Source: Bryobacteraceae bacterium (GTDB lineage: Bacteria; Acidobacteriota; Terriglobia; Bryobacterales; Bryobacteraceae). From it: a DNA stretch of 64,000 nucleotides. Each line of letters opens with the position of its first letter. The first letter of the stretch is position 1. The stretch is from assembly GCA_030041495.1 (NCBI GenBank), contig JASHNT010000091.1, positions 124,001 to 188,000 of the forward strand, written 5' to 3'. The notes under the pieces are model-generated. The model saw only the letters and a list, made by a program, of their open reading frames with translations. It did no database searches and had not been told where the DNA came from. Of this stretch, positions 44,050 to 54,677 are shown in pieces. A program made the position numbers and the translations under genes.

Positions 44050-44796
44050 CTAACGGCCGGCGCCCAAGGACGCCACGCGAATGCGCCGGCGCGGGAACAG
44101 CATCGCCACCGCAATGAGGAGCAGCGCCAATCCCGACGGCACGCTCCCGATCACGAGGAACTGCCCGTCGCGGAGTCCGTAGAGCTGCATCAGAGCGGTG
44201 ATCGCGAACAGCGCTCCGGTCAGCCGCCACAGCAGTTTCGCGGTACGGAAAAAGTAGATCGAGAGTAACAGCCGGATGGCCGAGTCGAGCGTCCAATAGA
44301 CGAATCCGGCGCTGCGGATGGATCTGATCATGGGCGCGGTCACGTCAAACAGGTTCACGTCCAGAATCCGCAGGACGGCTAGATCACTCACCGCGCCAAA
44401 ACCGGCCGAGGCGACCGCGAGAACCATCGCCGCGGGAGCGATCATGCGGCCGGCCGCGCCCGATCGCAGCAGCAAAACGGAAAGCGCCACAAACAGGACC
44501 GTATACGCAGCCAGCGAGGCGAAGGCGACGCGCTCCTTGACTCGCATGACCTCCCGATCCTGGCTGGGCGCTTCGCCCAAAACATAATCCACATCTTTCG
44601 TGCTGCGCGCGGCTTGAATGGCGATCACCGGGTCGGTGATGCCGCCAACCGGGAGGGACGCGTTCGAGAACGCCGGCTTGCCCAGCAGCAGGATGGCGAT
44701 CACCAGGCACAGAACGGCGAAGACGCCGGCGGTCTTCTCCGCTGTCCACCACTCAGGCGACCTTTTACCCGAGAAGACGCGCGGCATCGCAGGCAA
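44050..44796 (-). CDS. Polytopic membrane protein, unknown function
   Basis: 248 residues with six to seven hydrophobic segments ([80 protein letters not shown]). A soluble loop after the first helix contains [16 protein letters not shown]. Its ATG lies inside the 3' end of hemB (overlap 32 bases, or 23 with the ATG at 44787), so it is co-transcribed with hemB. No family recognised. Confidence 0.65.
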   Translation of the reverse strand: MPAMPRVFSGKRSPEWWTAEKTAGVFAVLCLVIAILLLGKPAFSNASLPVGGITDPVIAIQAARSTKDVDYVLGEAPSQDREVMRVKERVAFASLAAYTVLFVALSVLLLRSGAAGRMIAPAAMVLAVASAGFGAVSDLAVLRILDVNLFDVTAPMIRSIRSAGFVYWTLDSAIRLLLSIYFFRTAKLLWRLTGALFAITALMQLYGLRDGQFLVIGSVPSGLALLLIAVAMLFPRRRIRVASLGAGR

Positions 44797-45736
44797 AATA
44801 GGTGAGGATGATGTCGGCGCCCGCGCGCCGGATGGAGATGAGCGATTCCATCATGGCGCGCTCATATTCCAGCCAGCCGCGTTCGACCGCTGCCATCAGC
44901 ATGCTGAACTCGCCCGAGACCTGATACGCCGAGATGGGTACCGGAAAACGGTCGCGAGCTTGGCGGATCAAATCCAGATACGGAAGAGCCGGCTTGACCA
45001 TGAGCAAATCCGCGCCCTCTTCGAAATCGAGCTCCATTTCGTGCATGGCCTCGCGGCCGTTGGCAGGGTCCATCTGGTAGGTGCGGCGGTCGCCGAACTG
45101 CGGCGCGGACTCGGCGGCTTCGCGAAACGGCCCGTAGAAAGCGGAGGCGTACTTGGCCGCGTAGGCGAGGATCGCCGTATTCTGGAAGCCGCTTTGGTCG
45201 AGCGCGCCGCGAATGGCCGCGACGCGGCCGTCCATCATGTCGGAAGGCGCGACGATGTCGGCGCCGGCGCGGGCATGGGAGACAGCCGAGGCCGCTAGCC
45301 ATTCCAGTGTTGCGTCGTTATCCACATCGCCGTTGACGATCTTGCCGCAGTGGCCGTGGCTGGTGTATTCGCAGTTGCAGACGTCGGTGATCAGCAGCAG
45401 CTTGGGAAGAGCGCGGCGCACCGCGCGCAGAGCCCGCTGCACAATGCCCTCCTCGGCGTAAGCTCCGGAAGCCGAGTCGTCCTTGGCATCCGGGATTCCG
45501 AATAGGATTACTCCTCCGATGCCTAAGGCGTGCGCCTTATCGCACTCTTTGACCAATTCGTCGATGGAGAGCTGAAAGTTGCCGGGCATCGACGAGATCG
45601 GCTTGCGGATCCCTTCTCCCGGGACAACGAACAGCGGTAGTACGAACTGGGAGGGTTCCAGGTGGTTCTCGCGGACCATGCGGCGCATCGGCTCGGAGAC
45701 GCGCAGGCGGCGCTTGCGATGGATGGGGAAGGACAT
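44765..45736 (-). CDS. hemB: Delta-aminolevulinic acid dehydratase (porphobilinogen synthase)
   Basis: 323 residues from the ATG at 45736, condensing two 5-aminolevulinate molecules in tetrapyrrole synthesis. The zinc-binding cysteine cluster is [14 protein letters not shown] (the Zn type, not the Mg type), the two active-site lysines are in [16 protein letters not shown] and [24 protein letters not shown] and YQVSGEF are also conserved. The upstream in-frame extension is Arg/Ala-rich and rejected. The membrane protein gene downstream overlaps it. Confidence 0.97.
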   Translation of the reverse strand: MSFPIHRKRRLRVSEPMRRMVRENHLEPSQFVLPLFVVPGEGIRKPISSMPGNFQLSIDELVKECDKAHALGIGGVILFGIPDAKDDSASGAYAEEGIVQRALRAVRRALPKLLLITDVCNCEYTSHGHCGKIVNGDVDNDATLEWLAASAVSHARAGADIVAPSDMMDGRVAAIRGALDQSGFQNTAILAYAAKYASAFYGPFREAAESAPQFGDRRTYQMDPANGREAMHEMELDFEEGADLLMVKPALPYLDLIRQARDRFPVPISAYQVSGEFSMLMAAVERGWLEYERAMMESLISIRRAGADIILTYFACDAARLLG

Positions 45737-46277
45737 TGGCTCAATTAATTGTACCCTTCGCGTTGGCGAGGCCCCTCCAGCGGCACAGGGCCGGCGCTGC
45801 CTCGTATTCCGTAGCTCCGCCGGACTTAACCGCGCCAGGCTCCGTTGTGCCGCTGGTCCCGATGAGTGGCCCGTGACATGCTGTATCACCGGGCATGAAG
45901 TTGCTTGGGGCGCAGAATCAAGCAGTTAGCGGCTGCGGGGGGAAGTATTTTCCGGCTTGGCCCGGGAATCTTCTACCGCTAAGACCCGCCGCCGTACTTC
46001 AGAAACTCGCGGTGCAACGGAGCCTTCCGAGTGCCGCGGGACAAGATCCCGTGGTTGCTCCCGCGGGCTCGGTTCTCCGGGTTTGGCTGACGCAAGCGCT
46101 CGATTTTTGGGCACGGCCGGCCCGGAGACCGCTCAACAGGGGAGCCGGGATCAGGCCCGTCGGATGGCATGCAGCCGCCCTTCAACGGTACAATCTTACT
46201 GAGAAATGTTTTAAAGCGAGCGGGAGCAAAGGGTAGTACAGATCTAGTTCAAGTTCAGTGTAAGAGGAGAAAATCCA
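45737..46277. other. 541-base non-coding region upstream of the OmpA lipoprotein
   Basis: Frames here (for example 45895-46236 plus) are short and unrecognisable, and overlap frames on the other strand. Visible structure: an inverted repeat CGGGA-CAAGA-TCCCG around 46037-46055, several GC-rich runs, and a TACAAT hexamer (46189-46194) that could be a -10 box about 85 bases before the OmpA-type gene, whose ribosome site is AGAGGAGA. The length would allow a small RNA or a long leader, but I cannot identify one. Confidence 0.35.
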
Positions 46278-47069
46278 ATGACCAAGACATATTTGACCAT
46301 GGCGGGGGCAGTGGCGCTGAGCGTGTTGAGCGCCAGTTGTGCGACCAAGAAGTACGTCGCTCAAACCGTGGCCCCGGTAGAAACCCACGTCGCGAACGTC
46401 GAGTCCAAGAACGACGCCAAGAACGCCGAGCAGGACAAGACCATCGCGGCGCAAGCGCAGCAGATCAGCGACGTAACCACGGACCTGTCGCGCACCAAGG
46501 AGAAGTTGAGCGATACCGACAACAAGGCCACCCAAGCCGGCCAGGCAGCGGCACAAGCTAACCAGGCGGCGCAGGAAGCCAACCAGGCCGCCGGCCGCGC
46601 GCAGCAATCGGCCGATGGCGCCCGCACCTTCGCCGACCAGGGCTTTACCCGCCTGGAGCGGACCATGGACGCCATGAACAAGTACCAGATGGTGAAGAAC
46701 ACCACGGTGCTGTTTGCCGTCAGCGAATCCAAACTGACCGACGAAGACAAGAAGGCGCTGGACGATTTCGCCCAGCAGACCCAGGGTCTGGATCGCTACG
46801 TGATCGAAGTGCAGGGCTTCACGGACAAGACGGGCACGGCCTCGTTTAACGATGCGTTGAGCCAGAGGCGGGCGGAGGCCGTGGCGCGGTACCTGAACGA
46901 CGAGCATAAGATTCCGGTGCGCAGCATCGATATGCTTGGCTCGGGCTATGCGCAACCGGTGGCCGACGACAAGACCCGCGACGGCCGCAAGCAAAATCGC
47001 CGCGTGGAAGTGCGGTTGTTCGTGCCGGAGGCTTCTTCGGCCACGAACGTAGCTCAGGCGCAGCAGTAG
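46278..47069 (+). CDS. OmpA family lipoprotein with alanine-rich coiled coil
   Basis: 263 residues. Lipoprotein signal with lipobox (LSASC, cysteine at 21), so anchored in the outer membrane. Residues ~30-135 are a long Ala/Gln-rich heptad region (TAQQAQQISDVTTDL-like repeats with QAAAQANQAAQEANQAA), resembling Lpp-type coiled coils. Residues ~140-250 form the OmpA peptidoglycan-binding domain (VEVQGFTDKTG-like EVQGFTDKTGTASFN, SQRRAEAVARYL, DGRKQNRRVEV). The protein should tether outer membrane to peptidoglycan. AGAGGAGA is eight bases before the ATG. Confidence 0.9.
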   Translation: MTKTYLTMAGAVALSVLSASCATKKYVAQTVAPVETHVANVESKNDAKNAEQDKTIAAQAQQISDVTTDLSRTKEKLSDTDNKATQAGQAAAQANQAAQEANQAAGRAQQSADGARTFADQGFTRLERTMDAMNKYQMVKNTTVLFAVSESKLTDEDKKALDDFAQQTQGLDRYVIEVQGFTDKTGTASFNDALSQRRAEAVARYLNDEHKIPVRSIDMLGSGYAQPVADDKTRDGRKQNRRVEVRLFVPEASSATNVAQAQQ

Positions 47070-47168
47070 ACTTTCAGCCGGCGGGTTTTGAGACCGCCGG
47101 CGAGAGAACTTGTCCAGGAGGTTTGGCGGCCGGCCCCTCCGACCTGGCGGCCATGGCTCTGGCAAGTG

Positions 47169-47777
47169 TCAAGGCAGGCGATCGAGCAGATCTTTCGCGA
47201 GCGTGTCCGCACGTCTTGCGAGGTTGACGGCCGTCACCAGATCTTGCTCCCTCGCCTGCTTTGCTTGTGTAAGCAATTCGTGTATCTGGGCCATCCGATC
47301 GCGCTGATCGGCGTCGAGATTCTTTCTCGCCAATGCCTCCAAGGCCCGTTGATCCCTTTCCAGAATATCGTCTAGCTCGCGGTTGTAGGCGCGCTGCTGC
47401 TCCGCCGGAAAGAGCTGCACAATTTTGGGCGCCGGCGCCTCCGGCGCGGCCGGGGGCGGAGCAGGCTTCGGACCGGTAACAATGGGCGAGCGCGGACGTG
47501 GCGGCGGCGGAGGTTGGGGCGGCACGCCGATATCCGCCGTCGGCGAACCCAGATCGAGATCCGGGACTGCCATCAAATCCGCCGCGGCCAGCAGCGGAGG
47601 GTCCTGATTCGCGGGCAGTTTTGGCGGCGCCGGCACGGGATGATGGATGGCCGGCGGCACGAAGACGCGAGGCATCGTCTTGTGGCACGCGCTGGCGCAC
47701 AACATTCCGGCGATCACGGTCACGCGGAAGACAACGCCGGTGCCGCGGGCCTCGCAACTGCGCTGGGAATCAAACAT
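47169..47777 (-). CDS. Proline-rich lipoprotein with helical C-terminus
   Basis: 202 residues from the ATG at 47777, which overlaps the end of the histidine kinase gene by eight bases. A signal peptide with lipobox-like CASAC (residues ~26-31) suggests lipid attachment. Residues ~40-120 are proline-rich (PPQPPPPPRPRSP), probably an extended spacer; residues ~125-200 form a charged helix (EQQRAYNRELDDILERDQRALEAL). It could span the periplasm and interact with the sensor kinase, an inference from the coupled genes only. Confidence 0.6.
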   Translation of the reverse strand: MFDSQRSCEARGTGVVFRVTVIAGMLCASACHKTMPRVFVPPAIHHPVPAPPKLPANQDPPLLAAADLMAVPDLDLGSPTADIGVPPQPPPPPRPRSPIVTGPKPAPPPAAPEAPAPKIVQLFPAEQQRAYNRELDDILERDQRALEALARKNLDADQRDRMAQIHELLTQAKQAREQDLVTAVNLARRADTLAKDLLDRLP

Positions 47778-49380
47778 GCCGGATGGCTGACGGAAACTCG
47801 AGTCGGAACGTCGTACCTCGTCCCTCCTCGCTATCGAATGCGATAGTACCATTATGCAACTGTACGGCCCGGTACGTAAGGGCTAGTCCTATGCCTGAGC
47901 CCATATTTTTTGTTGTGAAATAAAGTTGGAACACGCGGTCGCGCTCCGCGGCTGGAATGCCGGGACCCGTATCGGCAACCTCCAGGCTCACGGCGCCATT
48001 CTGGCTGGACGTGGCCAGGCGTAGCGAGCCGCCGTTGCCCATGGCCTCGATGGCGTTGGTGACCAGATTCAGAACCGCCTGCTTGAGCAAGTCCACGTCG
48101 CCACGAAGCATCACCGGGGATTTTGGGGCGTCGACCGCCACATCGACATGCGCCAGCCGTGCGGGCGGCGTCATGAGATCGGCCACTTCGCGGGTGAGCG
48201 CGGAAAGATCGACTTCCTCGAAGTGGACCTCCACCGGACGGGAAAAATCGAGAAACGTTTTTACCACGCGGTCCAGGCGCGCGATTTCCTTAGCCAGAAC
48301 GTCGATATCCTTCCCCAGCTCTTCTTCCGGCGCGCCCAGCTTGGCGCGCAGAAAATCCAGGCGCAGGGCGATGGCGTTGAGCGGATTCTTGATTTCATGC
48401 GCGACCCCGCCGGTGAGCCGGCTGATGGCGGCCAGCCGCGAAGCGACGTCCAGTTGCGAGGCCATCCGTTCCAGCAAAAGGTCGACGTCATGCCGCAACT
48501 CCGTGGCGTTTTCTCGCGCGCCCAGGAACTGCTGGCCCAGCAGGTTCAATTTGTTCTCCAGCACCGCGAACTCCTTGGGCGCTCCGCGGACGGGATTCGA
48601 GCCGGCGCCCGTGGTTCGAACGAATTCGCCTTGCACGATGCGGTCGATGGTTTGATCGATGCGCTTCAAGGGCCGTAGCGCGAAATTGGTGGCCAGCAGC
48701 GTAATCAGCAAGACCGCCAGCAGTGAGCCGCCGGAGACCAGCGCCAGCCATTTCACCTCCTGGAACACCGGGTCATGCAGTAACACCGCGGACACAACTA
48801 CTTGAATCGAGAGCACGCTGATCGGCTGGTCCTGGATGCCCAGGGTGGCCATGACCTGGAAATTGGCATCGCTGCTCAACAGATCCACCAGGCGCGAGCG
48901 AATCGGGCCCTTGGTCCATTGCGCGAAGTCCCGGAGGCGCAGCATGCTCATACCCACGCGCCGTTCACTTGAAGAGGCGAGGATCTTGCCGGACTGATCC
49001 GCTACATTGATCTCAGTCAGCGAAGGCCAAACGGCCATAGTCTTGACCAAACGGCTGGCGATCTCGGGATCGTTCGAGACGATGTTGTACCACTCCTCCT
49101 TGGCGCCCTCCGTGCCGTTGGGAGTGGGGCTGGCGTGCTGGTTGAGATAGTCGATCAGGAAGGAGCTGACCTCCTGGCTGGCGCGCTGGCTGCGATCGAG
49201 CGAGTCCTCGGAGAGCGTGTTGATCAGCGTGTCCAGGTGCAGCGCGGAAAGCGCCAGGGCCACCAACGTGACCAGCGTCACGATGAGCAAAACCAAGCGA
49301 ATTCGCAGCGACATACGGCCGGCGAGCGCGACCTCTCTGCGCGCTTTCTTTCTCCGGAGCAGGCGGATGCGTACAACCAT
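47770..49380 (-). CDS. NtrY/NtrB-type sensor histidine kinase
   Basis: 536 residues. Membrane helix near residues 25-45, a periplasmic sensor domain (~45-215), a second membrane helix (LALVSGGSLLAVLLITLLA), a HAMP linker (FALRPLKRIDQTIDRIVQGEF), the H-box GGVAHEIKNPLNAIALRLDFL with the phosphorylated histidine, and an ATPase domain with N-box NLVTNAIEAMG, G1 DTGPGIP and G2 GSGIGLAL. It phosphorylates the NtrC-type regulator encoded immediately upstream (stop at 49386, five bases away). The signal is unknown. Confidence 0.93.
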   Translation of the reverse strand: MVVRIRLLRRKKARREVALAGRMSLRIRLVLLIVTLVTLVALALSALHLDTLINTLSEDSLDRSQRASQEVSSFLIDYLNQHASPTPNGTEGAKEEWYNIVSNDPEIASRLVKTMAVWPSLTEINVADQSGKILASSSERRVGMSMLRLRDFAQWTKGPIRSRLVDLLSSDANFQVMATLGIQDQPISVLSIQVVVSAVLLHDPVFQEVKWLALVSGGSLLAVLLITLLATNFALRPLKRIDQTIDRIVQGEFVRTTGAGSNPVRGAPKEFAVLENKLNLLGQQFLGARENATELRHDVDLLLERMASQLDVASRLAAISRLTGGVAHEIKNPLNAIALRLDFLRAKLGAPEEELGKDIDVLAKEIARLDRVVKTFLDFSRPVEVHFEEVDLSALTREVADLMTPPARLAHVDVAVDAPKSPVMLRGDVDLLKQAVLNLVTNAIEAMGNGGSLRLATSSQNGAVSLEVADTGPGIPAAERDRVFQLYFTTKNMGSGIGLALTYRAVQLHNGTIAFDSEEGRGTTFRLEFPSAIRHV

Positions 49381-49385
49381 CCGCT

Positions 49386-50783
<1,398 letters not shown>

Positions 50784-50852
50784 TCTTTCCCTATTGTGAC
50801 AGCCCGGTAGGCTGGCGTGCTATGATTCTCGGCGCGGAGCGAAATCCGGGCC

Positions 50853-51338
50853 ATGGAGATCAGGCAATCCTTAAAGGGGGTCAAAGCAGCCTACTTACTG
50901 TGCGTGCTTCTGGAGATCGTGATTGTGGCGCTGTGGTACGCGCAACAGCTCCCGATTCCGCTGGAAGCCGCAGCCGTGCTCCCCTTGGTCCTGGCGATTT
51001 TCGTGGTCACGCGGCACGTCCGGCGGCGCATGACCAAGATTACTATCTCGGCTGACCGTCTGCATTATGAGACTGGGATCGCCTCCAAGTCGACGCGCAC
51101 GGTGGAGCTGGCGAAGGTGCAGGACGTCCGCGTCAGCCAGACCATGTGGCAGCGGATCTTCAACATCGGAACCGTGTCGCTGGAGACCGCCGGAAGCTCC
51201 AGCCGCATTGTCATGGAGTCGGTTGACCGGCCGCAGGAGATCGCCAATCACATCCTGGATATGGCGAGGGCTGCGGGAAAAGCGGCTGGGCCGCAAATCC
51301 AGGGCGGGCAAATCAGCGCCAGCGAGCCTCATTCATAG
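50853..51338 (+). CDS. PH-domain (bPH2/YdbT-type) membrane protein
   Basis: 161 residues. Two N-terminal membrane helices (YLLCVLLEIVIVALWYA, LEAAAVLPLVLAIFVVT) followed by a bacterial PH domain: ITISADRLHYETGIASKSTRTVELAKVQDVRVSQTMWQRIFNIGTVSLET covers its strands and the conserved QDV and GTV elements. The family (DUF304) is of uncertain function. Divergent from the two-component operon, with about 70 bases between. Confidence 0.82.
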   Translation: MEIRQSLKGVKAAYLLCVLLEIVIVALWYAQQLPIPLEAAAVLPLVLAIFVVTRHVRRRMTKITISADRLHYETGIASKSTRTVELAKVQDVRVSQTMWQRIFNIGTVSLETAGSSSRIVMESVDRPQEIANHILDMARAAGKAAGPQIQGGQISASEPHS

Positions 51339-51516
51339 CGCAAGGCAATCGCTGGACCGGCCCAGAACGATCCGCGCGCCCAGGAGCGCCGGGAAATCGG
51401 GGAAGACTGATGCTGTTTACACGATGGCCGAGGAGTTCACGGGCAACGGGACCCTGGCCGATAGCGGCGAGGCCAGCCACGGGCATCGAAGGAACCGTGG
51501 GGTTGCCGGTATCGAC

Positions 51517-51695
51517 TGCGCTGTCGAGCCAGGCCCAGCGCCATACCGCCCGCCTGTCGTCGAGATGCAGCGTACGATTGCCGAACTGGCTCAGGGCTTG
51601 CGCGCGGGCTTCGGACTCGGAAAGGCCGGGCCCCATCAGATCCGCAACCTTTCCGCCAAATGCTCGCGAATTCCGTCGTTGAGGCCGTTATTCAT
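51517..51695 (-). pseudogene. Remnant of a second ADOP-type permease gene
   Basis: The minus strand from the ATG at 51695 reads MNNGLNDGIREHLAER and then reaches a stop after 19 codons, but one base deleted near 51650 explains this: in the neighbouring frame the sequence continues ADLMGPGLSESEARAQALSQFGNRTL and on to VWRWAWLD, a close copy of the first 60 residues of the intact ADOP protein (which has LSESEARAQALPEFGNRTL and VWRWGWID). Similarity ends near 51517. The ATG overlaps the stop codon of the intact gene. This looks like the leftover of a tandem duplication. Confidence 0.7.
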
Positions 51696-54273
51696 TGCGG
51701 AGTGCGGTAACCGGGTCGACGCGCGCGGCCCGCAGCGCTGGTAGATAGCTGGCGACGAACGCAGCCGTGAGTAGCGCCGCAGCCATCGCGGAGAGAGTGA
51801 GCGGATCGAAAGCGGCCACGCCGGGGAGTTGATGGGCGAGCACCCGGCCGCTCAAAGCCGCGCCGCAAATTCCCAGCCCGGCGCCAATACCGGCCAGTTT
51901 GAGCCCCTGTCCGACGACTTCGCGGATCACCGAGCTGGAGCTCGCGCCCAGAGCCACGCGAATCCCGATTTCGCGCGTGCGATGGGCGACGGAGTAACTG
52001 ATGACGCCATACAGCCCGAGAGCCGCCAGGAACAGAGCGGTCGCTCCGAAGAAGCCGAGCAGGCGCATGCCGAATTGCCGCGGCGCGAGCGAGGCCGCAA
52101 CCATTTCCTCCATCGGCCGGATCGAATAGATCGCCTGGTGCGGGTCGGTTGCGCGGACGGCCTCACGGACGGCCGGAGCTATCGCGGCCGGCTCACCCTT
52201 GGTTTTTACCACGACCGATGCCATCCGGCCCGCGCGCTGGAACAGTGTGAAGTAATACGCCCCGCGCCCGCTATCGGCGGCGAGATCGGAGTGCAGCACG
52301 TGGCCGACTTCGCCCACGATGGTGCATGTGACCGGTCCCAGTTTAATATGTTGACCGATGGGGTCCTTGCCGGGCCAGTAACGTTGTGCCAAAACGTCGT
52401 CGATGACAGCCACGGGTTGCGTGGTGACGCGATCCTGATCCGTGAAGCTGCGTCCGCGCAGAAGCGGAATCGAAAGAGCCTCGAAATACCCGGGAGTCAC
52501 GAAGCGGTCATCCCCGTGCGGGCCGGGATCGCCCGGAGGCGGGACATAGCCTTCGATGTCAAAAGCGCCCGACTCATCGATGCCACTGAAGGGAATCGGA
52601 TAACCCAGCGCGGCGGAAGCAACTCCGGGCGTACTCCGCAGTCTTTCGAGCAGTGTCCGGTAAAACTCCGCCTGTTTTTGACCGTCCGGATACGCTGCCG
52701 TTGGAAGAGTAAAGGATGCTGTCATGACGCCGCCGGGATTGAAGCCTGGATTCGCAGCCTCCAGTTGAACGAAGCTGCGCAGAAACAGTCCTGCCGCGAC
52801 CAGTAACACCAACGCGAACGCGGTTTCTGCGATGACCAGCGCGGAACGCAAACGCTGGCGTTTGCGTTCGGCAGTGGAGGACCGGCCGCCCGTCAGCGCT
52901 TCGTTCGGATCGCTACGGGAGATGCGCCACGCCGGGACAATTCCAAACAGAAGGCCCGAAAAAATCACCGTGGCGCCGCAGAATAGCAGGACGTAAGCAT
53001 CGAGCGCCGGGCTAAGACCGGCGGAAGCACTTTCCGGGGCAAGCTGCAGAAGCAGACGCGTCGCCCCGTAGGCCAGGGCGAGACCGGCCGTGCCGCCGGC
53101 TGCCGCCAACGCCGCGCTCTCGGTTAGCAAGATACGAAGCAGCCGCCCTCTGCCGGCGCCCAGCGCCGAACGCACGGCGAATTCCCGTGAGCGTGCGGAA
53201 GCTCGCGCCAGCATCAGACCCGCGATGTTGGAGCAGGCGATCAAAAGAACGAAGCCGACCGCGGCGGCCAGCACCAGCAGCGGGGTCTTGGTCGCCCCCG
53301 CAAAAGAATCGGTGAAGGCAATGTCGAACAAACCCCACTTCGCCTCCGTCACCCACGGGAGATTGCTTTGCCGCACGCGGCTCGTCAGCACGTCCATCCA
53401 GGCACTGGCCTGTCTTGGGGAAACGCCGGGTTTCAGGCGCGCTACGGCGAAGAAGCGCTCGTTGAACCGAAACATTTCGGCGAACTGATCGGTGGGCCAG
53501 CCCAACGGAGTCCACAAATCCGCGTTCTGAGGGAAGCGGAACGACGGCTTCATGACGCCGATGACCTGATATGAGGATTGGCTCAGCCGGATGGTGCGGC
53601 CAATCACGGAGCGGTCTCCGCTGAACAAACGCTCCCAGGCCGCATAAGACAGGATCGCCACATGATTGGCGTTCGGTTCGTCTTCCTCGGCACGGAAGAC
53701 ACGGCCTAGTAGGGGCCGCGCGCCGAACACGTCGAACCATTCGGAAGTGACCGCCGCTCCGATCAGTCTTTGCGGCGTGTCGCTGTCGGTGTAGTTCAGG
53801 TCGACCGCCCTAGTGATGGCGGCGTGGTCGAACACCTGGCGGCTATTGCGCAGGTCGGCGAAAGTGGGCGCGGAAACGCCGATGTCCAGCAGCTTGAGTT
53901 TGGTGTAACGGGTGCGAACGGCGACGACGCGTTCCGGAAGGTCGATCCCGGCCGGATGCAGTAGAAGCTGATTCACCAAGCTGAAGATGGCCGTGTTGGC
54001 TCCGATGCCGAGCGCTAGTGTCGCGATGACGATGGCCGTGAATCCGGGGCTGCGGCGCATCCCGCGCAGCGCGTGACGGAAATCCTGATTGAGCCGGTCA
54101 ATCCAGCCCCAGCGCCACACATTGCGGCTGTCTTCCAGATAGAGCGTGCGATTGCCGAACTCGGGCAAAGCTTGCGCGCGGGCCTCGGATTCGGATAGGC
54201 CGCGCTCCATCAGGTCTGCGATTTTTTCCTGAAGATGCTTGTGCATCTCGTCGTTGAGGTCGGAGAAGTTCAC
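51688..54273 (-). CDS. ADOP family ABC permease (duplicated MacB/FtsX type)
   Basis: 861 residues. The N-terminal ~60 residues are the acidobacterial 'permease prefix' (LSESEARAQALPEFGNRTL). A membrane helix and the periplasmic MacB-like domain follow, then an FtsX-type membrane block with IACSNIAGLMLARASARSREFAVRSALGAGRGRLLR, and after a further periplasmic domain a second block (GVISYSVAHRTREIGIRVALGA), ending with DPVTALRNE. No ATPase gene accompanies it, the usual situation for this family. It probably works with a MacB-like ATPase elsewhere, or is a stand-alone mechanotransmitter. Preceded by its PadR regulator 11 bases upstream. Confidence 0.93.
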   Translation of the reverse strand: MNFSDLNDEMHKHLQEKIADLMERGLSESEARAQALPEFGNRTLYLEDSRNVWRWGWIDRLNQDFRHALRGMRRSPGFTAIVIATLALGIGANTAIFSLVNQLLLHPAGIDLPERVVAVRTRYTKLKLLDIGVSAPTFADLRNSRQVFDHAAITRAVDLNYTDSDTPQRLIGAAVTSEWFDVFGARPLLGRVFRAEEDEPNANHVAILSYAAWERLFSGDRSVIGRTIRLSQSSYQVIGVMKPSFRFPQNADLWTPLGWPTDQFAEMFRFNERFFAVARLKPGVSPRQASAWMDVLTSRVRQSNLPWVTEAKWGLFDIAFTDSFAGATKTPLLVLAAAVGFVLLIACSNIAGLMLARASARSREFAVRSALGAGRGRLLRILLTESAALAAAGGTAGLALAYGATRLLLQLAPESASAGLSPALDAYVLLFCGATVIFSGLLFGIVPAWRISRSDPNEALTGGRSSTAERKRQRLRSALVIAETAFALVLLVAAGLFLRSFVQLEAANPGFNPGGVMTASFTLPTAAYPDGQKQAEFYRTLLERLRSTPGVASAALGYPIPFSGIDESGAFDIEGYVPPPGDPGPHGDDRFVTPGYFEALSIPLLRGRSFTDQDRVTTQPVAVIDDVLAQRYWPGKDPIGQHIKLGPVTCTIVGEVGHVLHSDLAADSGRGAYYFTLFQRAGRMASVVVKTKGEPAAIAPAVREAVRATDPHQAIYSIRPMEEMVAASLAPRQFGMRLLGFFGATALFLAALGLYGVISYSVAHRTREIGIRVALGASSSSVIREVVGQGLKLAGIGAGLGICGAALSGRVLAHQLPGVAAFDPLTLSAMAAALLTAAFVASYLPALRAARVDPVTALRNE

Positions 54274-54284
54274 GGCATCCTCCT

Positions 54285-54623
54285 TTATGAAGTGCGGGCC
54301 TTCATCGCCCGCGCTATGCCCTCCAGCATGCGCTCAAACGCCGAAACTTTGCGCTCGAGTTGCTTGCGCCCAAGCGGAGTGATTCTATAGATCCGCACGC
54401 GGCGGTTGCGCGCGGATAGGCCCCATTCAGCCGTCACCCACTTGGCCTTGAGCATCCGCTGCAGGGCGGGATAGAGCGAACCTTCTTCGATTTCCAGCAG
54501 GTCGCCGGAGGACTGCCGGATGTGCTGGACCAAGGCGTAGCCGTGCATCGGCTCGCGGCGCAAGGCCTGCAACAGCATCATTTCGAGGGCTCCGGGAAAA
54601 AGATCGCGTGCCGCGGGCTCCAT
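54285..54623 (-). CDS. PadR family transcriptional regulator
   Basis: 112 residues. Winged helix-turn-helix of PadR type: LEMMLLQALRREPMHGYALVQHIRQ, then LEIEEGSLYPALQRMLKAKWV and the wing with NRRVRIYRITPLGRKQLE. It is the first gene of the PadR-ADOP operon and most likely represses its own promoter, which lies just upstream. Confidence 0.93.
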   Translation of the reverse strand: MEPAARDLFPGALEMMLLQALRREPMHGYALVQHIRQSSGDLLEIEEGSLYPALQRMLKAKWVTAEWGLSARNRRVRIYRITPLGRKQLERKVSAFERMLEGIARAMKARTS

Positions 54624-54631
54624 ACTAGTTC

Positions 54632-54660
54632 ACTCTATGCCTAGAGCAAAATAATGTCAA
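54632..54660 (-). promoter_or_regulatory. Strong promoter with operator-like palindrome upstream of padR-ADOP
   Basis: Minus strand: TTGACA (54660-54655), 17-base spacer, TAGAGT (54637-54632). The perfect inverted repeat CTCTA-GGCA-TAGAG (54646-54633) overlaps the -10 box and is a good candidate operator for PadR. The start codon at 54623 is only eight bases after the -10 box, so the mRNA should be leaderless or nearly so. Confidence 0.65.
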
Positions 54661-54677
54661 GGGCGGGCATGCGAATG

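Noticed and set aside
45895-46236. 113-codon plus-strand frame in the gap upstream of the OmpA gene
   Set aside because: Starts without a ribosome site and has no recognisable pattern; overlapping frames on both strands are equally open.
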